From: Dermatophagoides farinae
Lineage: Eukaryota; Arthropoda; Arachnida; Sarcoptiformes; Pyroglyphidae
Direction of reading: 5' to 3'
Length of the DNA: 64,000 nt
NCBI RefSeq assembly: GCF_024713945.1
Contig: NC_134678.1
Span: 7,812,001-7,876,000, forward strand
Of the stretch, positions 13,801-26,376 are shown piece after piece. Made by a program: the position numbers and the translations under genes. Position 1 is the stretch's first letter. Every line of letters begins with the position of its first letter. The notes under the pieces were generated by a model. It was given only the letters and a program-made list of their open reading frames with translations. It was not told the DNA's origin and made no database searches.

Positions 13801-15749
13801 TCAGCCTGAAGATTCATTTCCTCTTGGCTGATGATTGCTTGCTTGATTTTTTTTTATTCACTTGGCTCAAATTTCTAGCCGAATATAAATAAATAATTTT
13901 GAAAATCTTTAAACACACACACACAAAATACTTGAGAACGTCTATTTTTTCCTCTTTTTTTTCACCAAAAGATTGACGAGCGCACGAATTAGACATTTGT
14001 TACTTACGTGCATAATGATGATGATGATCCACCAACATTAACATCTCAGCAACAACACACACACACACACACACACATTAATCCTTCTCTCTAATTTTGT
14101 TAAGCTTAAATGTTATGGAAAATGAAAATCATTTTCCTTATGGCGAACAATAAGATACTGTTTGGTTGGTTGGTCAGCTAACTAATGCTGCGTGGTATGA
14201 ATGACATATCGAAACTGTGTGTCTGATACTTTTTTTTGCTCTATGGAATATACAAGTGGTAATGATGATGATAATAATAATAGACATTCATTGATTGTAA
14301 TGAACAATTGTTTCTGGAAACAACAATTTCGGCAGCCTTGAATTCAATCATCATCATCATCAAATCAAATCCAATTCGTCTGTTGTTGAATCAATGCGAA
14401 CAACAACAATAACAATGGTTATAAACTGTCGTAAAACTGTTAAAGATTTTTTTTCTGTTTCATTTTACCTATTATTCATCATCATCATCATTATCACAAT
14501 AAGACGTTATTATTGTAATAAACGACGAATTAAATGATGTCGTAGTTTTTTTTGCGAAATGAATCCAAAAAAAACAGCAACAACAAAAATCAAATCAAAC
14601 GATCTCATTGTGTAAAAAAAAATTCAGAAACCAAAAAACCATCTGTGTTGATGATCAATGTGTCGATCATCATCAATGAAATGATGATTAATTTTTTGTT
14701 TTTATCAACACCTGCATACCAATTAGACAAAGCTAAACACAGAAACCAAAAGATTCTGTAGAATTGCGAAAATTCAATTGGAGGGTTTTCCGTTATAGCC
14801 AATTATTCAGCAATATTGATTCGATATATTAGCCAATTGAAAAAAAGAGGAATGTGTATGATGTCCATAATTGCCTCAATCATCATCATCAAAAGTTCAA
14901 GGTTGACATTGATAATAATATGATGATGATAATAATAATTATGATAAAAAGAAGAAAATAGCGAAACACAATCATTTCGTATGTGAAAAATTCTAAATAA
15001 GAAAAAAAAATGTCAACATTTTCATTACATGGATGAATCGAGAAAAGTGATTGATTTGAGAGCGAATTACTCAACACAAAAGATTAACTAGTGAAGAATT
15101 CGTTTAGATCAGATTAGATTTTAGCATCCCTGCCGTTTTTTTCTATTCTTCTCGTTTCATATGAATGATTTTACAGTTATGAAAAGAAAAAAAAAATTTC
15201 TAATTGAAAAAGCACCTACCTCGTCTTCGTCTTTTTTCTCGCCATCATAATTCATATATTTTCGTTCGGCCAATTTTCTGCAATTTAATTCATTCATTGT
15301 TCATGAAGCAAGGGGTGAAATTTTTTCTTTCTTTCTCGAAATTAATAACCATAATCGATGGTTGTTGAAGAACTCGTTTCGTTGTAGCTGTGTTGTTCGA
15401 ATATATCGGACGTCTTGTCGTGAAATTGATTATTATTATTATGGAAAATAATAAATAAAAACACATTAACATTAATGTTTTGGACACCGCCATGGAGAAT
15501 GTTTCATTATTTATAATTATTATATATCACAATATTATTGATAATAAACAAAAAATGAGTGTTTTTTCGAGGTTTTCATCTTCCGATAATCATAAACACA
15601 AGCACACACACAAATATAGTCTAGTGAAGAAGAAAAAATTATCATTTTTTTTTGTTTATGAAAATAAAATAATCAAACGATAATTACCTCATAATTTTTT
15701 TTTGTCTTGAATCTCGATAAACATTGTTGTTGTTGTCACAACAAACCAT
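13801..15749 (-). CDS. Possible small spliced gene, unknown product
   Basis: Tentative model: complement(join(13801..13841, 14008..14044, 15220..15277, 15688..15749)), 65 aa. The best evidence is the exon at 15220-15277, which has a clean acceptor (aaattgcag), a good donor (gag|gtaggt) and a charged reading frame, KLAERKYMNYDGEKKDEDE. It joins in frame to an upstream exon starting MVCCDNNNNVYRDSRQKKIM with a gtaatt donor. The two lower exons (37 and 41 nt) have consensus sites and keep the frame to a TGA, but they are His-rich, very short and could be chance. I do not recognise the protein. The upstream frame stays open beyond the chosen ATG through an acidic run. Another possibility is that only the two higher exons are real and the gene continues differently. 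Confidence 0.3.
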
Positions 15750-16278
15750 TTGAGTTTCTTCTTCATCATCATCATCATCATCATCGACGATCGTTGTCGT
15801 TACCAATTCACAGTGTTCAAAGTGCAAAGATTATTATTTATGACGAGAAGTGTTTTTTCTCTCCAATTTTTTTTTGTTAATCATTTCACAAACATCATCA
15901 ATATAATTGGTAAAAATCACAATTCAAAGTTTCAAATCAATCAGAGCATAAAAAAAGAAAAATTGTTTCCGAAAATTCGAATCAATTTGAATTTTCGAAA
16001 AAATTTCTCTTTGTTCTAAATTCTACTCCACAGCTGACATCTAGTGTTCATGATTCGAAACAATGAATCATAATTGATTCGATTTTTTCTTTAATTCACA
16101 ACAATGGAAAAAATGGAAAAAATGGAAAAAATTTACAATTTAAATTGATTCTGGTAAAACGAATATGAATCACTAGTAATTTTTTATTTTTTTTATTTTT
16201 TTGTTTTTATTTTTGCTAAACTGTTTTAGATTGTTTGTAACGAAAATTTTTTTTTCAATTCGAAAAACGAAAAAGAAT
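15750..16278. other. Spacer upstream of the SMYD4-like gene
   Basis: Contains a (CAT)n run around 15763-15785 and T-rich blocks just before the SMYD4-like start. It lies between the possible small minus-strand gene and the plus-strand methyltransferase gene, so it could hold a shared promoter. No motif is clear enough to name. Confidence 0.45.
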
Positions 16279-18868
16279 ATGCAATCGAGTAGTCGAAATG
16301 AAATATTGAATAAACTATATAAATGTAATGATTATGCTGAATTGAAAACAAACAAAGCACGTATCGATTATCTGCTCACCAAAGTCATTGATTATGATCA
16401 AGCCAAATCGGTATTGAAATCGAATATCGATAATGTACGACAAAAGAATGGCAAAAACCTAGTGCTGGCAAAAGAATGCAAAATTGTAGCCGATTTTTAT
16501 TTGCAACAAGTTTCATTGGGTAAAATTGATCATAAATATAAAAATCTTCAACATGCACTTGAATATTATACACGTGCCATACTGTATATGCCATTATTTG
16601 AAGATGTACAAATGTTTGCACGGCTTTATGCACGTAAATGTCAAGTACATTTGCAATTGGATGAAAATGAATCGGCACTTTATTCGATTCGTATGGCTTT
16701 GGATATATTGAAAACATATGGCCAGAATGATTGTGTACTAATGTCAACTATAATGAATTATACAATATTGCAAGTAAATTGTTTGAAAATACTGTCTCAT
16801 TATACGGAAGCCATCGAAATGATTGATGAAATGTTGATGAAATTGGCAAAATTTCCTGAATTATCATCCGAAGAACGACAGATTGTATCCACTGATGAAT
16901 TGATGAAAATGAAAGAAAATATTCAACAATTTATCAGCAAGAACAACGATGTAAAAGAAACGGTTACAGCAGCAGCAGAACAACAACCTAATGATTATTT
17001 CAATTATCGTATTGATCATCGTTGTTTGATACGACAATCGCCAGTGGTTGGACGACATTTTATTGCTAAATATGAAATACCGGAAAAAACATGCATTTAT
17101 CAAGAGAAACCATATTCCATTGTAATTGAACAAGATTATCTGCATAAAAAATGTTCCACATGTTTCAAAGAATTGAAATACAAATTCTTTCCATGTTTAT
17201 ATTGCACCGAGATAGTATTCTGCGATCGTCAATGTTTCGAACAATTATATAACCTATATCATCATTATGAATGTGGTATAATGTCAATGTTGAAATCATT
17301 AACATCAGCTGCTGTGCATGTATTTCGTATGGTATCACGAATCAGCCCTATTGTTGCTTATCAAACTGAAACCAGCGTAGCATTGGAAGATTATTCTATT
17401 GATGATTTCATACAGGAATCGAATCAACGATTAGTACATGAAAAAGATAAAACAATGGATGAAAAAATACGGGCATACAAAATGTCATCAATATTATGGC
17501 ATCATAATACGAAACATTCACAATGGTCAAATGTACATCATATTGTTGTCGGAGTGGAGACTGCCATCATTTTGGATCTGGTACACAATATGTCATTAAA
17601 TAAGAGCAAAGAATTTATGTTGAATTTTATCGATATGGTTGTTGTCGGTATTCGTCGTATTATTTTCAATGTTTTTGGCTGGCATGAATATAATGAAGAT
17701 TGGTCATTACGTGGTCATATTGCTAATTGTCAATGTTTGATTGGATCGCTGGTGAATCATAGCTGTGTACCGAATACGAATTGGGAATTTAAAAATGGTC
17801 AGATTTCGTTAACAACAAATCGTATGATTAAAAAAGGTGAAGAAATCACCATAACATATGGTCCAAATAAAGATATGCCATATGATCGACGGCAAGAACG
17901 TTTGAATCATTATTTTTTTGCTTGTCGTTGTCAAGCTTGTCTGAAGGATGCACTTTGTGGCTATGCATTACGTTGTATTCATTGTGGTGATGACGACGAT
18001 AATAATGGTCCGGTTCCATTTAATGTACCATTGAATAATGAACCCGTACTATCTGGACAATGTTTATTGTGTTTTAAAAAATATCCAGATTTTCAATCAA
18101 ACATTGATGAATATAAAAAATGTCTAGATCATTTACGGCAAATTTCGCAAATAATTCCATTGCATCAAGACCCGATCCTATTGGATAAAGCAAAAAAAAT
18201 GGTACAAAAATTGGCCAATCTTTCCATTGTGCCGAATCCGATCGTCAGTAAAGCATTGTTACTATTTACAAATATCGTCAAAATTGGTGATAAATTTTTG
18301 GATTATAATGAAAAATTACAACTTTGTTTGCTGGTGGATTCATTTTTGCCAGAAAAATTTAACAACATTATCACTGGTGATAATGATGTTGATGATAAAC
18401 TGTAAATTGATTTTTTGTCTTATTCAATCTGTTTATTGATTGTTTTTTTTTCTCATTTCTAGATTGAAAAATCTTCTTTATTGGTTCGAATCACTAAATG
18501 AATATATTCGTTTCATTCAAGAACAGCAGCCATCATCAACATCATTGCTACAATTACCAACAAGTATTGAATGTAAAGCATGGATTTGTTTGAATAATTT
18601 CAAACAACGTTTAGATTCTTTATTGAATGATTGGAAAAATGTGGAAAAAAGTTACAACAACATTACTACTACTACTACCAATAATAATGATGGAAATCGT
18701 TTTGGTGGTGGTAGTAATAATGGCACAATGATCAATAATATGATTATTGACGATGTTTATGAAAATTTAAATGAACAATTTGATTATTTGAAAAACTCTT
18801 TCAACAACAACAACAACAACGACAGCAGCAATGAATCTTTGAAACTGTTGAATACAATTCAAGTTTGA
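16279..18868 (+). CDS. SMYD4: SMYD4-like SET and MYND domain lysine methyltransferase
   Basis: Model: join(16279..18401, 18463..18868), about 842 aa. Start is the ATG of MQSSSRNEILNKLYKCND; the open frame upstream lacks an ATG. Domains in order: helical TPR-like N terminus (about 1-230, with ..ALEYYTRAILYMP.. repeats); start of the SET domain (about 245-280); a MYND zinc finger at about 290-330 (CSTC..CLYC..CDRQC..HHYEC); the rest of SET with the NHSCVPNT motif and EEITITYGP; and a post-SET cysteine cluster (CRCQAC). This split-SET plus N-terminal TPR order is that of SMYD4. The family uses S-adenosylmethionine to methylate lysines; in flies and vertebrates SMYD4 acts in muscle and heart development. 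The C-terminal exon adds Asn-rich low complexity. Retaining the 61-nt intron gives an immediate stop and a 708-aa form. Confidence 0.85.
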
Positions 18869-18878
18869 TTTGATTGAA

Positions 18879-18884
18879 AATAAA
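18879..18884 (+). terminator. Poly(A) signal of the SMYD4-like gene
   Basis: AATAAA about 10 nt after the stop codon, implying a very short 3' UTR. Confidence 0.5.
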
Positions 18885-21622
18885 ATTGGATTTCCGTTTC
18901 CCTGAGAGAGATATGTGTGTGTGTTCATAAAGATAGATTTCCGTGATTTTCTGTGTGTTTGTGTTACAAAAGGCAACGAAAAAAAAAAAATTGAAACTGC
19001 GACCAAAAATGTGTTGTTCTTGTCCATTGACCATCAATGTGTGTGTGTGTGTGTGTGTGACATGGTTATCGGATTTATTTTTTTTTTTGTTCTGCTCTGC
19101 ATTCAGTGTCCATAATAAACGATTTCCGTATACGCAGAAAAAGAAAATTCAGACTTAATTTTTCATTTCATTCCATTTCGGTCATTTTTTTTTTTGCTTT
19201 TTGTTCGCGCACAAACTGTCCACAGTGAAACCAATTTCTTTTCCTTTTTTTTCATTTTTCATAATTATGATTTTGATAATAAAAAGGTGAAATTTCAAAT
19301 TGAAAAAAAAAATTATCTGATAGTTCGATTGAAATCTTTCAGCTATTTAATCTAATAAATTGAATTTTTTTTTCAATCAATTCATTCATTGATTGATTGA
19401 TTGTTATTTAGCGTGTTGGTACTGTCCTAGTTTTTTTTTTGAATTTGTGAATCGAATCAAATCAATTATCATCAAAGCGCCCATAATGTACTTTCTCTTA
19501 AATTGATTGATTTGGGTTGGTGTGATCTAAAAGTAAAAAAAAAAAAAAAAAAAAACAATTAAATAGATAATAATGACCAAATCTGAATGAATTCGATTTG
19601 AATCTAAACGACAACATAACATGACAAAAGACAATTTTCCATATTATAGTCTACTTGACAAATAAAAACCGTTGACATCAACAACCAGTGTGATATGCCA
19701 TCATCAAACAACAGTGTTGTCCTGGATCAATGGGAACGCAGTCCAAACCAACCAACCAAGAGACCAACAAAATCCAAAACTTTCAAGAGAGAGAGAGAGA
19801 GAGATCAAAGATCATCGAGGTGAATCCATGCATTTACTACAAATAAATGAAAAAAAAACATTCTTTATTTTAATGGGCTATATGCACACATTTATGGTAT
19901 ATGTCATTTGTGAATGAATTGAATATAAATAAATAAATAAATAAATATAAATGACGTTCGTTCGTTCATTTTCGAGTTAGTTTAGTTTTTTTTTTGTCGA
20001 TATTTTTTTTTTCGCGTTGATGAAAAAAAGGTGCATGCACGCAATCATTATATAATTATATAACACTTGTTGCTGTTGTTGTCATTATTTATTTGTTTGT
20101 TTGTTTGTTTGGTGCCATACATTGTGATTTTGATAATGAGAGTTTCAAAGCGAAACTTTTCTTTCGTTGTTGTTTGAAATGGAAAACGAGAATGGTAAAT
20201 AATAATGATCATCATTATTCATCATCATCAATGATGATGATGAATGTTCAGAAACAGACAAACAATGCAATATAATGATTATTATGATAATGATAATAAA
20301 TAAGAATAGCAAGCAACAATTGAATTCTCTGGTAATAAACATTGTTTTTTGGAACGACAACAACGACGAAGAAAAACAAAAACAAAAAAAAAACAAAATC
20401 AATATAGCCAAAATGGATCGAAAAGAAAAAGAAAAAAAGGTCATCCTTATAAATGATGATGATTAATACAATGCACCAATTGTTGTTTGTTGATATTTTC
20501 TTCTTGTCCTTTAGGTTGTTGATTTTTTCCCTCTCTCACTCTCTTCATGCATGTATGTATGTACTTGATTCATGTATTTGAACTTTGTCACTTTCACACT
20601 GGAAATGAAAAATATTGTTTTTTTTTTGACAATCAAAATAAAAAAACAATGAATGTGAATACAAAAAAAAAAAAAACATTGAAACAACAACAATCATGGG
20701 AAATGAGTCAACAATCGATTGTATCGGAATCATCATATCGTGACAAATAAACCATCATCATCATCATCATCATCAGTGATATATTGGATCCATTGAAATT
20801 TCAAAAAAAAAAAAAAACAGTGTAAAGGACCATACAAGGGAATGTTGATTTTTCTAATCTAAATCCTTAATCTCATTCGTTTTTCTTAATCAAATTGATG
20901 AAAAAAAACTTGGCAATTAAAATGTTCACACCATCATAACATTGTTTTCGTTTAATGATTGATTTCTTGATTTATTGATTATTTGTCACACCAGACAACA
21001 ACAACAACAACATGTTTTTTTTTCTTTTTGGTTGTCGCATGATATTTTCGCTTCATTGAATATATTCAAAAGACCTGTTGTTGATGTCTTCTCTTTGTTC
21101 AATTCTTGAATTTTTGGTCTCTTCCAAGCGAAAAAAAAGGAAAGAAAATTTCTGTAACAAAAATATATATGTGTCACAGCTTTCACTGATCTCTTTTTTT
21201 TTTGTTTTCATTTCATTTTTAGCGATCTCTTTCTCTCTCTCTCTCTTGATTTTTTCTCTTTTGAAAATCGCATTCATTATACCAGGTATTCTGGTCGGTT
21301 TCAATTTGTTGCAGACATATAGCCAGAAAATCTACGATCGGGACGGCACAAGATAAGTTTTCTTTTTTTTTCTCAAAGAAATAATAATCTGCCACAAAAG
21401 TTCACCGCGAATTAAAACCACGATTTTTTTCATTTTCATTTATTTTAAAATAATCAAAACTGCCGTGAATACATAATATTGTGAATCATTCGTCATTCGT
21501 CAACAATTGATTGAACACAAGATCATTTTTTTTTCTCAATTTCATCACAATCATCATTTCAAATTTTCACACTTGTGTTTTTTTTTTTGTTTAATCAAAA
21601 ATACGACAAACCTGGTGAAAGA
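18885..21622. other. Gene-free low-complexity spacer
   Basis: About 2.7 kb without a supportable exon. It includes TG tracts near 19038-19059, an A21 run at 19535-19555, a GA run near 19788-19804, an ATC run near 20755-20775 and CT runs near 21231-21246. Apparent open frames are repeat-derived. Confidence 0.55.
19535..19555 (+). repeat. Poly(A) run, A21
   Basis: Homopolymer of 21 A. No target-site duplication or tRNA-like sequence is seen upstream, so there is no evidence that it is a retroposon tail. Confidence 0.8.
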
Positions 21623-22895
21623 ATGGCTCATATTCGTGAAAGAATTTCCATCATCATAACAGGTTTGTATGAATCGATAATTTCCAATTCTAATCATCAT
21701 CAATAGGATTATTCATGTTGATGACAATACAACATACAACAATGGTTTATTCAATGTATTATCAAAATATTCGAATGGTTCCTGCACCATCATTGGAAAT
21801 GATGGAGGTAAGATCAGATCCACAGAATGTTTATGGTCAACAACAACAACAACAGCAATGGGGTATTCGTAATTTACCATATCCTATTGAACAACAACAA
21901 ATGCAAATAGCACCAATGTTTGCATCGGAAGCAAGCAATAATCGAATGGTGTATCATCAACCGAATAATAATAATGGTGGTGGTGGTGGTGGTGAAGATA
22001 ATCTCTGTCAAGGTGGTTTTGTTGAATATTGTCTGATTCAAGCCAATCAAGATGGTGAACAAAGTATGATGATGGAAATCGGTACAACCGGTAATCGAAC
22101 CGATAATAATGATAAAGATAAAGATCAACTTTCGAAAGAATTCGATGGAATGTGTCAGGTTGTTATTCGTTTTATCAATTGCATTAATTCACATTATTTC
22201 CGTTGTAATCCAACGTCATCACAAAATCCAAATACCGATGTTTTCCTCAATTCCTGGACTCATATGTGTGGTAGTGATAGCAAAATTCGTAATAGTAAGC
22301 AGTTTTTGTTGAGATATTCATTCATTCTAATAATGATTTGTCATTTTCATCGTTTGTAGAATATCTTCAACACGCTAAATGTATTAAACATGCATTGTCA
22401 CATAATAATGGACAAGAACAATGTCAATCGCTATTCCAAAGTTATTTTCTTTCATCACAATTTGCATTAGATTCAATGGAAAACACTGTTCAATATGGAT
22501 GTTGTGCATTTAATGAATGGCAATATTGTATTGATTCATTGATTCAACGACAATGTGGTCCGGATGCAACAAAAGCTATTCAGGATCTGATTAATCAAGC
22601 TTCCGCAGGTATGTATCATCGTAATTGATATTGGAATTTTCAAATTTACATCCCAAAAACAGGATTGGTAACATCATTATGTGAAAAGAAAATATTTGGA
22701 CGTAAATCAAAAGCATGTAGTGGAAAGAAAAATTATAATTACAATAAACTGTCAACATTGGATCCAATGATGAATGCAACATTACAAAAATATGTAACAA
22801 TCTTTGGTGAATTCATTGAACGTCTACCAGATGATGACGATGATGATGGTGATGTTGTCGACGGTAATGGTAATAATAATCAGAATCAAAATTGA
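21623..22895 (+). CDS. Secreted cysteine-rich protein, unknown function (4 exons)
   Basis: Model: join(21623..21662, 21707..22294, 22360..22608, 22663..22895), 369 aa, with introns of 44, 65 and 54 nt. The spliced N terminus MAHIRERISIIITGLFMLMT reads as a signal peptide. A Gln/Asn/Gly-rich stretch follows (about 40-110), then a cysteine-rich module of roughly 200 residues with repeated C..C pairs: CQVVIRFINCINSH, CGSDSKIRN, AKCIKHAL, EQCQSLF, GCCAFNEWQYCIDSL, RQCGPDATKAI, SLCEKKIFGR. The end is acidic and Asn-rich. The spacing resembles arthropod extracellular helical Cys-rich domains (DUF19/T20D4.11-like or the 27-kDa hemolymph glycoprotein group), but I cannot decide between them. It is probably an exported helical disulphide-bonded protein. 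All junctions keep frame, so I am confident it is a gene. Confidence 0.65.
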
Positions 22896-23114
22896 AAAAA
22901 AAAATCAAATTTTGCACAAATCAAATGACAATGAACAAAAAAATTGGCTGGCCAATGCAATCAAATAGTAATATCTCAAATCTTGAATTTATTTTTTTTA
23001 TATAAAAAAAATGACCACAACAAAATATATTGCAGGAAAAAAAACAATAAAATTGCAAATGCACGATCATTATTATTCTATTCTACTGCTAAAATTGATT
23101 AATCAAATTATTTT

Positions 23115-23858
23115 TCACATTTTAGTTGTATAGATACCACCATCGATCGGTAGATTAACACCATTGATCAAACCAGATTTTTGATTCAATAGAAACAGAA
23201 CGGCTTGTGCTATTTCCACTGGTTCATTGAAACGTCCAAGTGGACAACGTGATAGCATCCAATCACGGCGTTCTGGATCACTCCAACCAACTTTAGCCAT
23301 TTCAGTATTTGTTACGCCGGGATTGATAGAATTTACACGAATATTATATGGTCCAAGTTCCAATGCCATAATTTTTGTCATCAAATCAACAGCAGCTTTA
23401 GATGAACCATAAACCAAATGATCTTTGTAACCAACTAAACCGGCTAAACTTGATACATTGACAATTGAACCAGAACGTCTTTGTTTCATTCCAACTGTCA
23501 CACATTGTGTGACATTGATAATTGCTTTCACATTCAATGAATAATGATCATCGCATTCTTGTTCGGTTATTTCGCCCAATGGTGTACATTTTGCATATGC
23601 TGCATTATTGACAAGCATATCGATTTTGTCAGCGTATGGTTCCAATGCTTTACGTGTTGCTGTCCAATTGCGGAGATCCAATTCGATTGCAATGACGTTT
23701 GTAGGAAATTCTTTTTTCAATGAATCCAAATCTGAACACGTACGACAAATAGCAATAATCTTGACATTTCTTGTTGCCAATTGTCGGACAATTTCACGAC
23801 CAATACCACGACCAGCACCGGTTACGAGTGCAGTTTGGCCAGGAAAATCCAACGTCAT
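23115..23858 (-). CDS. DCXR: L-xylulose/dicarbonyl reductase, short-chain dehydrogenase
   Basis: Single-exon gene, 247 aa, close to the 244 aa of human DCXR. Classical SDR motifs are intact: TGAGRGIG nucleotide-binding loop (13-20), NNAA at about 84-87, catalytic Ser137 in NVSSLAG, and Tyr150/Lys154 in YGSSK. ICRT after strand 2 fits NADP(H) preference, and the C terminus (NLPIDGGIYTTKM) resembles the DCXR tail. The family reduces L-xylulose to xylitol in the uronate cycle and also reduces alpha-dicarbonyls in the cytosol, as a homotetramer. I chose the ATG of MTLDFPGQTALVTG because upstream residues are an Asn/Thr repeat without an ATG. It lies 355 bp downstream of, and in tandem with, the MMP gene. 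Other SDRs of this size cannot be fully excluded. Confidence 0.85.
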   Translation of the reverse strand: MTLDFPGQTALVTGAGRGIGREIVRQLATRNVKIIAICRTCSDLDSLKKEFPTNVIAIELDLRNWTATRKALEPYADKIDMLVNNAAYAKCTPLGEITEQECDDHYSLNVKAIINVTQCVTVGMKQRRSGSIVNVSSLAGLVGYKDHLVYGSSKAAVDLMTKIMALELGPYNIRVNSINPGVTNTEMAKVGWSDPERRDWMLSRCPLGRFNEPVEIAQAVLFLLNQKSGLINGVNLPIDGGIYTTKM

Positions 23859-24212
23859 TGTCTTTGTTTTAATGTTCGATGTTGTTGTTGTTGTTTTCAA
23901 TTATCCAACAATTCGACTACGACTAAATATGCACTCACATAAAAATCAGAGAAATTGAAATGGAAATATATCTCGCTGTTTGTTTCGTATAAAACATCAA
24001 CCACATACATAAATGGAAAAAATTATCATTTTGTTTGATAAACAAACAATTTTCATTTTATTTGCTTTACCATATCTGTCTATCTGTTTTTGTTTTTGTG
24101 AATATAGCGAAGTTTGTCATATCTTTTCAAAAATAAATTTTCATATATACACGCCATCTGTCGCCAAATACCTCTTGAATTCGAAATTTTTTTTTTTTTG
24201 GAATTTTTTCAA
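23859..24212. other. Spacer between MMP and DCXR genes
   Basis: Promoter side of the DCXR gene and 3' flank of the MMP gene. AT-rich; no named motif recognised. Confidence 0.5.
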
Positions 24213-26376
24213 TCAAATAAAAAAATGTGAGCAATTTTTTTTCAAAAATATCAATAACAACAACAACAAAATGATGAATGATTGATTCGTGAATGCATTC
24301 GATGCTGAACTTGTCAATGAATCATATTGGCCAATATGATTATATTCATCTGGCTGATGAATGATGGCAATTCGTCGACAATCGATTGATCGAAAGAGAA
24401 AATCACGAATTCTGCCTGGATTATGATTCTGTACACGCATTTTTCGATTATCAAACTTCCAATATGATGAACCTTTGAAGAAATATGTCACACCTTGGAA
24501 AAAAAATTATTTGATTTGATTGTTCATGTGAATGTGATTGATGCTTACTGTCGAATCGCCATGTAAATGCAGCATCCAAATTTGTTGGTATACCTTGCCA
24601 TACACTTATGTCACGTGGATAATCCATTTCGATACAATTTTCCTGTGAATTTAATCGCCAATATACTGAACCAGTAAAAATATATGCACGACCATTTACA
24701 GCCCAATCGATTATTGCATCAATACGTTCAACGTGTTCAGGCAGACATAAATCTGTCAATGGCAGTGGTCCAGCATGATAAAGATTTGAATTGAATAGAT
24801 AATATTGTCTACCGACGAAAAACATGATCAATTGATCACTACGTCGTTCATAAACAGCATCTACATGACCAATATCCGTTGGAAATCCAATAAAATATTG
24901 TGATATTGGTATCGGTTCATGACGAATCAGTGTTAGGTCATTTTTCACCCACCAAAATGACTATAATGTAATGAAAAATCATTAGATCAGAATTATCTAG
25001 ACGGTTTTGATTGATTACCTGATTTTTAAAGACAAATATTTCATTTCTAATCGATGCAATTGCATCAATGTTTGTATTACACATTACATGTTCGAAACTT
25101 TTTATTGTCGGCGATATTGTCGTACCATCATTAATTTGTTTATTACGATCATCATAACTTTTTGTCACTGTTTCATGATGTTGTTTCGTATTATCAAGAT
25201 CAGTACCACCACCATAAAGGTATTGAACACCAGCACGATCGATTTCAGGTAATGTAAAATTTTCACCATGATCACGATAATAAGGAAACATTATGGACGC
25301 TTCATCGGCCGTATGCGAAAATCCCAATGAATGACCAAATTCATGTAATGCTGTCCAAAATAGACTTGGACCATTTTTATCCAGCCAATTTTCTTCATCA
25401 TCAAAATGAACATCACCATTTGGTGGTGCATATGCATGTGCAAGTTTAGCACCGGGGCCATCAAATTTCTGTCGTTTACCATCACCATGTTCACCGGCAT
25501 AGAAACCAATTAGAATATCGGCTTTTGGATCAGCAGATTCTTCAAATTTCAATCTATCCGATGCTTTGGCCCAAATGTTCCATGCACGACTAAATATCTG
25601 ACGTGCCTGGCCAGATGAAACGTTTGCAGATGGACTTATCAAACTATATAAACCACAGAATCATAATGGCATGCAAAATGTTAATTTTGTTACATTTTAA
25701 TTTGAAAATATCTCTGTTGTAAAAAACGCAAAGTTGTTTTTCAAGACAGATTCTCACTCACTCAAGGAGGTTGTGATGAATTAGTTCAATCAGTCGATTA
25801 GAAAAACGACAACGACAACTACAACCAAGATGAGCGAGTAAGATATCTGCTTTTTAAGCTAAATATTTAAATAATATGCGACGATTGTGAAAACAAAAAA
25901 CATACTTCCATTTAATTGGCATTTTTTTCCATTTAGGTCCATAAACAGCAAAACGTTTGGATCGATGATATTTCGATGATGATGATGATTGTACATTATT
26001 TACAATATCCGGTACACCACAACGTGGTGATTTCATTACAGCAACTGTATTGGCATCCATCCGACCTGTTTGCGGTATATGAGCAAATTTTTGCATCAAT
26101 TTTATTGCACGTTCCAATTCTTTATGATCAAGAAGATTTAATTCATTATCACCCATTTCAGGTAAGTAACCATAATTTTCTAGAAAATGCTAAATAAAAC
26201 GAAAACGAAAACAAAAACATTAATTAGAAAAAAAAGAAAGAAAACCAAAAAAAAATTACCATAGCCGATATTTTGGCTGAATATTTTTTAGCTATAGCCG
26301 ATTTTTGCTTGATTATAATGCAAATTAGGGCAAGAAAAACTAAATAATTACAATGATTCAACATCATCATCATCAT
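24213..26376 (-). CDS. Membrane-anchored matrix metalloproteinase (5 exons)
   Basis: Model: complement(join(24213..24493, 24549..24960, 25019..25643, 25906..26189, 26260..26376)), 572 aa. Order: signal peptide (NYLVFLALICIII); propeptide with HFLENYGYLP and the cysteine switch PRCGVPD (94-100); furin-type site HRSKR (about 114-118); catalytic domain with zinc-binding HEFGHSLGFSH (234-244) and Met-turn SIMFPYY; linker; four hemopexin-like blades (SFWWVKND, ..HVDAVYERR.., AIIDWAVNGRAYIF, DAAFTWRFD, TYFFKGSSYWKFD); and a C-terminal hydrophobic tail (SFIILLLLLLIFL) followed by a few residues. The furin site and the tail suggest a protein activated in the secretory path and held at the cell surface, as in Drosophila Mmp2 (GPI) or vertebrate MT-MMPs. 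MMPs cleave extracellular matrix in tissue remodelling. Five in-frame ATGs start the leader; the first was taken. Confidence 0.88.

Noticed and set aside
16385-16747. 120-codon minus-strand frame
   Set aside because: Lies wholly antisense to the SMYD4-like TPR exon and shows no family features.
19535-19555. Poly(A) run as the tail of a retroposed element
   Set aside because: No flanking duplication, promoter boxes or coding remnant upstream.
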